Assembly: GCA_002633115.1 (NCBI GenBank)
Contig: NWBJ01000034.1
Location: 34,205 to 98,204 of the forward strand
Direction: 5' to 3'
Length of the DNA stretch: 64,000 bases
Source of the DNA: Muribaculaceae bacterium Zag1
GTDB lineage: Bacteria > Bacteroidota > Bacteroidia > Bacteroidales > Muribaculaceae
This document shows positions 58,713 to 64,000 of this stretch, one piece after another (position 1 is the stretch's first letter; every line of letters starts with the position of its first letter). The notes under the pieces were generated by a model that had not been told where the DNA came from, did not search any database, and saw only the letters and a list, made by a program, of their open reading frames with translations. The translations under genes were made by a program, and so were the position numbers.

Positions 58713-59743
58713 TGCCAGTTGATTTTAAGGTTGCGTATTTCCACATTGGCCTCACCGATGCGTATCTGCAAGAAGGAGAAGTAATCGAATTTGTCATGTA
58801 CCTTCTGGACCACAAAAGTTCTTTTCACCTTGATCTTGGCGGGGAAATCTTGCAGTATCCCTTGTTCAGCCGAGCGGTTGTTGAGCTCATCTCCATCGGG
58901 GTTGTAGGCCTTAAGGAAGTTGATATATGTGCGGTTGATGTTGTCGTTGGTGAGATTCTCAACCGAGAGGGTAATCGTGATTATGCGCCTTGATGCGTCG
59001 CCGATGCAGCTCACCACCTTAATCTCGTAATCCTTGCTCGAGTTTGTGAGGGTATAGTCATTCTCGACAGGTTTTTCTACCACAGGTTCTGTGACGGGTT
59101 GTGGCTGCGGTTCGACCAGGGTCTCCTCGACCACAGGCTCTGGCACATACTCATCGATGACAGGCTCCATCTCTGGCTTATCATCACACTGCACTGGGCG
59201 TCTTCTCGGTATCGGCAACCCACGGCTTGCGTAATACTCATTGATCTTAGAGCGAGCAGTGCGGATAAAGCGCGTGTACGCCGGGTCAGTCACCTTGATG
59301 CTCTTAATCAGTTGCAAGAGGGCTTGCTCCTCATTGTCGGTCGAGGCTTCGGCCTGCAGCGAAATGGTCTTGCCGTAATATTGCTCGCCCGTGTCGTCAT
59401 TGAGGGCAGTAAGAGCCAACTCTCCAGTGATGAGAGAGACATTCTGTACCAACCCTTGCGAGGCTTTGAAATCAGTGACCGTGATGGTGGGTTGTATGGC
59501 AAACGGGTCCCACTCGGCGCTGGCGCCAGCGCTGTTGCGGTTCACCACCTGTTGTATGCGGCTCACCAAGGCAGCCGAGGCTTGGTCGGAAAGCCCGTTG
59601 GACGATGGAGCCGGAATCACGCTGAAATGCACCTCGGGTGCGCTGGCTGATTCATCGGTTGTGCTCTCCTCGGTTTGCGCCATGACAGACGCAAACCCCA
59701 GCAGGGCCAGCAAAGAGAATATTTTGCGTAAGGATTCCATCAC
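58709..59743 (-). CDS. exported protein with proline-rich linker
   Basis: 344 residues. A signal peptide (KIFSLLALLGFASVMAQ) precedes a domain (about 30-155) with LSDQASAALVSRIQQVVNRN and FAIQPTITVTDFKASQGLVQ, then a linker of P/E/V repeats (about 190-225, VEETLVEPQPQPVTEPVVEK) and a beta domain (about 230-344, NDYTLTNSSKDYEIKVVSCI). The first domain's layout recalls CsgG-type substrate-binding folds, but I do not recognise a family. The linker could span periplasmic space. Both ends overlap neighbouring genes by 4 nt. Confidence 0.7.
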   Translation of the reverse strand: MMESLRKIFSLLALLGFASVMAQTEESTTDESASAPEVHFSVIPAPSSNGLSDQASAALVSRIQQVVNRNSAGASAEWDPFAIQPTITVTDFKASQGLVQNVSLITGELALTALNDDTGEQYYGKTISLQAEASTDNEEQALLQLIKSIKVTDPAYTRFIRTARSKINEYYASRGLPIPRRRPVQCDDKPEMEPVIDEYVPEPVVEETLVEPQPQPVTEPVVEKPVENDYTLTNSSKDYEIKVVSCIGDASRRIITITLSVENLTNDNINRTYINFLKAYNPDGDELNNRSAEQGILQDFPAKIKVKRTFVVQKVHDKFDYFSFLQIRIGEANVEIRNLKINWQ

Positions 59744-61023
59744 TCTATTACAATTTTGAATCGTTGACCTAATGATGTAATGGTTGCTTTGTAGTCCATG
59801 CCAAGCTGCTTGTCAAGGAATTTCTGCAAGTCAGAGTTGAACTCGTAGAGCGTATAGGCTTGGTCGGCATTGGCATTCCACAGAGGCACGTTGATGCTGG
59901 CCAGGATGTATTTTGAGGTGTGAGTCTCGAGTCGTTGCACTCCGCGCTGGGCATTTGAGCGCAGCCATTGCTGCAGGGCGCTCTTGAATTGGTCGCTGCC
60001 AGAGGGAGATTTCTGGTCAAAGTCCCAATCATCGAGATTGGACGACAAGGCAAACTCAAGATACACCTCGCGACCCTCTTGCACTACCTGCGAGAAATTG
60101 TTGGAGAGCGAGGTGAAGAAATCCTTCTTCACATTCTTCAGCGCATTTTTGGCCAAAGCCAAAGAATCGGTCACGGTGTATTGGCCGCTTGAGAAAGATG
60201 CTCCGCCAAGATTGCCATTGGTCTGCTTCTCAATAGCGGTGAGGCTCAGGGTGCAGCTGCCCTTGGTTCCATTGACAATGTTGACAGAGCCATCGACTGT
60301 CACCAAGATATCGCCGGGCAAGGCTTGCACCACCTTGGTGTCAATGTCGGTCTGTGTGCTCGACATCAGCAGTTGCGAGGTATTGTAGTTTTGGAGGATC
60401 GACACGAAGTCGCGGGTCTTGTAGCCCTGCTTTGCGAACTCGGCAGTGACAGAGTTGAGCAATTGGCGAGTGAAATCGCTACGGTCGATCAGGGCCTTCA
60501 TTGCGGCGAAATCATTCTCTTTGCCCTTGATGTATGGCACAACCACTATGGTAGGGTTGTAAGCCACCTTTACGTCATCTTCCTTGTCTTGGTCTTGCCA
60601 AGCGCCGGTGAATGCGATGTTGTTGCGCTCCAGGTCGCGCAGCAGGCGCGGCAGGGAGATGGTGAATCTGACAGTGGCGCGTTGCAGCGAGTTGACCTTT
60701 TTGCAAGAGACTTCTTCAATCTTGCCGGTGATGTAGTTGAGGTATTTGCTTTCGTTGAAGAAGCGGTACTCCATGCCCTCTTTGGAATTGGCCATCAGCG
60801 GCTTGCCGCTTTTTAGGCCGGGTATGCCCTCGTGGAAGAGGGTGTAGAATGCGCTTTGAGCGGCCAATGTCTTGGCTTGGTCTTTCTTTTCGGCCGAGGC
60901 GGTCGCTGTGACGGTGATGCCTTGGCTGTCTTGGTCGACCAATACCACATCATTACTAAAATCCTGGGCATAAAGGATTATGCCCAGGAATAATGAGAAT
61001 ATCAATGAGATTTGCTTATGCAT
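59740..61023 (-). CDS. exported DUF6175-like protein
   Basis: 427 residues, signal peptide MHKQISLIFSLFLGIILYAQ. After a region with VTATASAEKKDQAKTLAAQS comes a domain resembling DUF6175 from Bacteroidetes: YNPTIVVVPYIKGKENDFAA and TRQLLNSVTAEFAKQGYKTR, related in shape to CsgG/TolB-like proteins. The C-terminus (SDLQKFLDKQLGMDYKATIT) is not assigned. Family match is from memory and moderate. Second gene of the operon; a 33 bp gap from the CsgG-like gene and a 4 nt overlap downstream. Confidence 0.68.
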   Translation of the reverse strand: MHKQISLIFSLFLGIILYAQDFSNDVVLVDQDSQGITVTATASAEKKDQAKTLAAQSAFYTLFHEGIPGLKSGKPLMANSKEGMEYRFFNESKYLNYITGKIEEVSCKKVNSLQRATVRFTISLPRLLRDLERNNIAFTGAWQDQDKEDDVKVAYNPTIVVVPYIKGKENDFAAMKALIDRSDFTRQLLNSVTAEFAKQGYKTRDFVSILQNYNTSQLLMSSTQTDIDTKVVQALPGDILVTVDGSVNIVNGTKGSCTLSLTAIEKQTNGNLGGASFSSGQYTVTDSLALAKNALKNVKKDFFTSLSNNFSQVVQEGREVYLEFALSSNLDDWDFDQKSPSGSDQFKSALQQWLRSNAQRGVQRLETHTSKYILASINVPLWNANADQAYTLYEFNSDLQKFLDKQLGMDYKATITSLGQRFKIVIE

Positions 61024-61056
61024 AACTCAGTCTTAAGAATAATATGTTGACTACGG

Positions 61057-61962
61057 TTACTTGGGTTTCACAATGGCCACTACTTTTTGGTCACCGTTGA
61101 CAGCAGCATAGATCTCTTTGCCGCCTTTCTTCACCTCGCACAGCGAGATGTCATCGCCAGCAACCTCGGTCACCTTGATTTCGCCGATGATTTTGCGTGA
61201 TTTACGACCGGCTACTTCGCGGATTACGCACACGTCGAACACTACGTCCTTCTTTACGCCCAGTAGTTCGCCAACGCCGATGTAGAGTTTCTTGGCTTCG
61301 TCTTTCTTGACTTCATCAAGCTCGAGCACTTTGCCCCAGATGGGGAATACTTCATCGACGAATTTTTTCATCTTACGAGTTGCGTCGCTATTGGCTGCAG
61401 CCATGGCCTCCTCGGGAGTGCTTTTTGCTGATGAGGCCAGAGCGTCCAGGATGCCGATGCCGCTGCTGCCACCGCATGAGCCGGTGAATGTCTTGGTGGT
61501 GACTACTTTGCCATCCTTGGGGTCGATAACCTTGAGCGAGAAAGCGCTTTGAGCGCTGTAGGTGATCTTTTGGGTCTCTTTGTCCACCTGCTTGGCTGCA
61601 CTGATGCTGGTCACGCTGCCCGAGATGAGGAAGTTAGCGCCTTCTTGATACATCACCGCAAGGCGGTCCATGTCGTCGCCAGCCGAGAAGTTGTCCGCCT
61701 CTCTGCGGCTTTGCTCTATCTTGAGGATATCCTTTGAGTCGACATCGATTACCTCAACGCGTGATGTGGCTTGGATTCCCTCCATCACTTTGCTGCGAAG
61801 GTCTTCAGCCCAAGAGAACTTTACGTCAGATGGACGTGAGAAGTAGTCGAAGAATACATTGGGTTTTCCCTTTGGGGTGTCATCGTCATAGTCCTCAAAG
61901 GCCATGGCCGGCATGCAGATGCATCCCATGAGGGCAAGGAGACAGAATAGTTTGAGTTTCAT
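61057..61962 (-). CDS. CsgG-like exported protein
   Basis: 301 residues, signal peptide ending PAMAFEDYD. The fold resembles CsgG/FlgO: LRSKVMEGIQATSRVEVIDV, MDRLAVMYQEGANFLISGSV, then AQSAFSLKVIDPKDGKVV, the usual order of the CsgG/HfaB domain. It has no obvious lipobox, so the protein may be soluble in the periplasm. A C-terminal part (GVGELLGVKKDVVFDVCVIR) is SH3-like. First of the operon with promoter 62079-62086 and a leader near 110 nt. Confidence 0.78.
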   Translation of the reverse strand: MKLKLFCLLALMGCICMPAMAFEDYDDDTPKGKPNVFFDYFSRPSDVKFSWAEDLRSKVMEGIQATSRVEVIDVDSKDILKIEQSRREADNFSAGDDMDRLAVMYQEGANFLISGSVTSISAAKQVDKETQKITYSAQSAFSLKVIDPKDGKVVTTKTFTGSCGGSSGIGILDALASSAKSTPEEAMAAANSDATRKMKKFVDEVFPIWGKVLELDEVKKDEAKKLYIGVGELLGVKKDVVFDVCVIREVAGRKSRKIIGEIKVTEVAGDDISLCEVKKGGKEIYAAVNGDQKVVAIVKPK

Positions 61963-62078
61963 TTTACTATGGATTATAGATTGATTTTATATATTTGTTG
62001 CTGAGGTAAGACAGGATATTTAAGGGGTTTGATGTTAGGACCTACGGGCGTTCATTGTCTAAGTTTCTTATACGATAG

Positions 62079-62086
62079 CAAATTTA
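62079..62086 (-). promoter_or_regulatory. promoter of CsgG-like operon
   Basis: Minus-strand TAAATTTG. It lies 117 bp upstream of the first ATG, so a long leader is implied. Confidence 0.5.
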
Positions 62087-62114
62087 CGCACTTTAGTTGA
62101 AATTACAAAACATT

Positions 62115-62324
62115 TTAGCAGTTTTCACCACAAATATTTTTACTCCACCCAAATTCATAGCTGAAGGCAAACCATTTGCCAGATTCAAGCAAGCCAATGA
62201 TGACCTCAGCGATTGGGCTCTCTTGGGTTTCATCTTGGCCCTCTTGCTGGGCATTCACTGGGGCATCTTCTTGTGCATATAGGGAGACTGGGCCTATAGA
62301 TAGGGCCAATCCCAGCATGACCAT
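62115..62324 (-). CDS. small exported protein
   Basis: 69 residues: a signal peptide (MVMLGLALSIGPVSLYAQ), a Gln/Glu-rich segment (EDAPVNAQQEGQDETQESPI) and a hydrophobic aromatic end (WFAFSYEFGWSKNICGENC). No family is recognised. ATG at 62322-62324; a GTG four codons upstream is possible. A 12 bp hairpin at 62336-62365 lies just upstream. Could be a genuine peptide or the leftover of a larger gene. Confidence 0.45.
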   Translation of the reverse strand: MVMLGLALSIGPVSLYAQEDAPVNAQQEGQDETQESPIAEVIIGLLESGKWFAFSYEFGWSKNICGENC

Positions 62325-62335
62325 TTTCAATAACA

Positions 62336-62365
62336 CAGCCAGCCGAGGGTATTCTCGGCTGGCTG
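62336..62365 (-). terminator. hairpin between two small genes
   Basis: cagccagccgag (62336-62347) pairs with ctcggctggctg (62354-62365), loop ggtatt. On the minus strand it follows the lipoprotein gene by about 50 bp; the T-content after it is modest (tgttatt). Confidence 0.55.
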
Positions 62366-62415
62366 AAATATGGTATATGTGAGGGGCTATGGCAGTGCTG
62401 AGATTTTGGTGAATG

Positions 62416-62841
62416 CTATGGCAGAGCGGAGATTTTGGTGAGGGCCATGGCGTCGGTGGGATTGTCTTCGTCAAAGCCCTGGAGCCATAGGATGGTGCCG
62501 CTGAGCTTGTATTGGCATGTCTTGGCATTGCCCCAATAAGAGAAGATAATCTCATCGCCGCTTACGGCGTAGCTCATCGTCTCGGGCGTCTCCGATTGCG
62601 TGTCGCCATTGAAGACATATTCCGTTGCCGACCCCTTGCTGCCAAATTCCAGCGCCACATTGCCATCCTCTGTGAATGTCGGGTCTTCAGCCCAGATGCC
62701 TACCAGCGCTGCGCTTTCCTCAGCCTCCGGCTCATCCTTATCGCTGCTGCAAGCAGCCATTGCCACTGTCGCCATTGCGCATCCCATGATGCCCAACGCC
62801 CATTTGAGTCTACATTTCTTCATAATCCGTGTGTTATTCAT
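62416..62841 (-). CDS. lipoprotein of unknown function
   Basis: 141 residues (135 if started at the second Met, 62823, which gives a clean MKKCRLKWALGIMGC start). The lipobox is at VAMAACSSDKDEPE. The mature domain (LVGIWAEDPTFTEDGNVALE, TMSYAVSGDEIIFSYWGNA) is a small beta sandwich of lipocalin-like look, frequent in Bacteroidetes. No specific function. Precedes the RAYT gene on the opposite strand. Confidence 0.68.
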   Translation of the reverse strand: MNNTRIMKKCRLKWALGIMGCAMATVAMAACSSDKDEPEAEESAALVGIWAEDPTFTEDGNVALEFGSKGSATEYVFNGDTQSETPETMSYAVSGDEIIFSYWGNAKTCQYKLSGTILWLQGFDEDNPTDAMALTKISALP

Positions 62842-62944
62842 TTGTCATATTCTTTTACCTATTATCCTCTCCCTCCAAAATCTAAACAAAGAAAACCCGT
62901 CTGAGGTTGGGCTTCCTAAATGGTGGTTTCCGAAAAATATTTAA

Positions 62945-62982
62945 AGGCTGCGCCTCCCACAGGGGACAGGTAAGCGTGGGAC
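62945..62982 (-). repeat. REP-like repeat, left copy
   Basis: Holds gcgcctcccacaggggacag and then gtaagcgtgggac. It is the reverse complement of the units at 63886-64000, apart from small changes, so the RAYT gene is bracketed by inverted copies. Confidence 0.8.
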
Positions 62983-63023
62983 TTTTTTCTCAAAAGAAAT
63001 AGGGATAATTAAAAAAGTTTCGT

Positions 63024-63031
63024 TAACTTTG
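63024..63031 (+). promoter_or_regulatory. promoter of RAYT gene
   Basis: TAACTTTG, 37 bp upstream of the ATG at 63068. Confidence 0.55.
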
Positions 63032-63067
63032 CAGAAATTTCATCATTCAACTATCTGTTTCATCTAT

Positions 63068-63871
63068 ATGCCACGAAAAGCAAGAACTGTATCTTCCACT
63101 GGCATCTATCATGTGATGATGCGTGGAATCAATCTTCAAAGAATCTTTGAAGACGACGAGGATTATGAAGTTTTGCTTCTGAAACTCCGACAACTGACAC
63201 ATGAACCCAGTACTCCTAGATCCTCCACCCCTTCGATAGCGGTGTATTCCTATGCTTTGATGCCCAATCATATACATTTGCATCTCAAGGTATTGGAGGG
63301 AAAGTTGGGGAAGGTTATACAGAAAATCGCTGGTGCCTATGTTTATCACTATAATCTGCGCCATGGGCGTATAGGACATCTTTTCCAAGAAAGATACCGC
63401 TCGGAGCCTTGCGAAACAGATGAATATGCTCAGACTCTGGCTCGATATATCCATCAGAATCCTTTGGTGGCTGGGCTGACGAACAATATCAATGATTACA
63501 AGTACACATCATGGCACGAGTACTCAGGCCTAATTCCTGAAGGTCAAAAGATATGTGATACCTCTGTGATATTGAAGCAAGTCAGCAAAGATGATCTCTA
63601 TAGCCTAATTCAAGAACCCTTGGATGAGAAGGCACCCTGCATCGATATCAAGCCCATGAAGCGCAGACGTCTAACGGATGATGCTGTAGCAGAAATGCTG
63701 AAAAACATGGGGTATGAAAACGGTTGGGAAATGCAAAGCATCGACATAAATACCAGGAATGATGTGATAACAAAACTGGTGGCCAAGGGAGCGGGCATCC
63801 GCCAACTGCAGCGTGTAACAGGCTTGGCCACCAAAACAATATCAAAAATAGCCCAGCGCACCACATGGTAA
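63068..63871 (+). CDS. REP-associated tyrosine transposase (RAYT)
   Basis: Y1 HUH-type transposase-like protein, 267 residues from MPRKARTVSSTGIYHVMMRG. The HUH metal site is MPNHIHLHLKV, and the catalytic tyrosine is probably in AYVYHYNLRHGRIGHLFQER, whose GRIGHLFQERYRS block is the RAYT signature. After the Y1 domain (about 1-165) it has a C-terminal part with an HTH-like LVAKGAGIRQLQRVTGLATK. RAYTs nick at REP palindromes and are linked to their spread, which fits inverted REP-like units on both sides. Whether it moves anything today is unknown. Confidence 0.88.
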   Translation: MPRKARTVSSTGIYHVMMRGINLQRIFEDDEDYEVLLLKLRQLTHEPSTPRSSTPSIAVYSYALMPNHIHLHLKVLEGKLGKVIQKIAGAYVYHYNLRHGRIGHLFQERYRSEPCETDEYAQTLARYIHQNPLVAGLTNNINDYKYTSWHEYSGLIPEGQKICDTSVILKQVSKDDLYSLIQEPLDEKAPCIDIKPMKRRRLTDDAVAEMLKNMGYENGWEMQSIDINTRNDVITKLVAKGAGIRQLQRVTGLATKTISKIAQRTTW

Positions 63872-63885
63872 CTAAGCCATAGAGT

Positions 63886-64000
63886 CTCCCACGCTAACCT
63901 GTCCCCTGTGGGAGGCGCAGCCTTTGGGAATCTCCCACGCTGACCTGTCCCCTGTGGGAGGCGCAGCCTTTGGGAAGTCCCACGCTGACCTGTCCCCTGT
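63886..64000 (+). repeat. REP-like tandem repeats, right copies
   Basis: Two full copies (63886-63930 and 63931-63976) and a third cut by the window end (63977-64000), spaced 45-46 bp. Each has ctcccac pairing with gtgggag around a 15 nt loop (gctgacctgtcccct or gctaacctgtcccct), then gcgcagcctttggga. The array continues past the window. Confidence 0.88.

Noticed and set aside
63886..64000. CRISPR array at right end
   Set aside because: The 45-46 bp period holds no variable spacers, and the units are linked to a RAYT gene; REP-like.

Overview
The window looks like chromosomal DNA from a gut Bacteroidales bacterium, most likely Muribaculaceae or a close relative. Three things point there. Promoters follow the Bacteroidetes TTTG-N20-TAnnTTTG pattern in front of both tRNAs, ftsX and many other genes. 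Shine-Dalgarno sequences are scarce. The gene content is typical of the group: GH92, GH2 and GH109 enzymes, RprX/RprY-type two-component genes, the order ftsX-DUF3098-uppP-truB-queA, and DUF4923 and DUF3108 proteins. No rRNA, CRISPR array or intact prophage is present.

Layout. 1-3.9 kb: the start of a secreted protein, a GH92 mannosidase lipoprotein and a TPR protein. 3.9-5.1 kb: repeat-rich DNA with tRNA-Leu(CAG) and the remnant of an AAA-ATPase/PD-(D/E)XK protein. 5.1-12.5 kb, minus strand: an L-arabinose operon in the order mutarotase, Na+/sugar symporter, araD, araA, araB, closed by a strong terminator. 12.7-16.3 kb: a GH2 glycosidase and a DUF3108 protein. 16.4-23.2 kb: an RND efflux operon (adaptor, pump, outer-membrane factor) followed by a divergent LpxA-like acyltransferase. 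23.3-28.3 kb: trkH, trkA, dxs and a small membrane protein. 28.5-32.9 kb, plus strand: ftsX, DUF3098, uppP, truB, queA. 33-37.1 kb: ilvE, an HD hydrolase, a second TrkH-like transporter and a DUF4923 protein. 37.2-43 kb, minus strand: serine dehydratase, an MFS sugar transporter, a GH109-type enzyme and a NahK-like hexosamine kinase. 43.4-51.5 kb, plus strand: a two-component pair, a nucleotidyltransferase, tgt, an LptF/LptG permease and priA. 51.5-53.2 kb: a candidate structured RNA, pth and the L25 gene. 53.3-56.9 kb: tRNA-Ser(TGA) followed by an accessory island with a broken DUF4160/DUF2442 pair, a tightly overlapping DUF3791-DUF3990-DUF3791 cassette, a decayed phage tape-measure gene and an RHH protein. 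57-62 kb: a secreted protein, then a four-gene envelope operon (CsgG-like, DUF6175-like, unknown, LPP20-like). 62.1-64 kb: small envelope proteins and a RAYT transposase flanked by REP-like repeats that run off the right end.

How the parts work together. The arabinose operon takes up, anomerises and isomerises L-arabinose and delivers D-xylulose-5-phosphate to the pentose phosphate pathway; the neighbouring GH92 and GH2 enzymes fit a glycan-foraging lifestyle. GH109-type enzyme, MFS transporter, NahK-like kinase and nucleotidyltransferase could form a hexosamine salvage route. QueA and Tgt both act in queuosine tRNA modification. UppP, LptF/G and the LpxA-like protein are envelope-building functions.

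The most interesting elements are the DUF3791-DUF3990-DUF3791 cassette, which looks like an ADP-ribosyltransferase toxin between two antitoxin-like genes; the CsgG/DUF6175/LPP20 operon; the RAYT/REP locus; long intergenic hairpins built from GAAAAAT-type repeats; and an unexplained structured region after priA.
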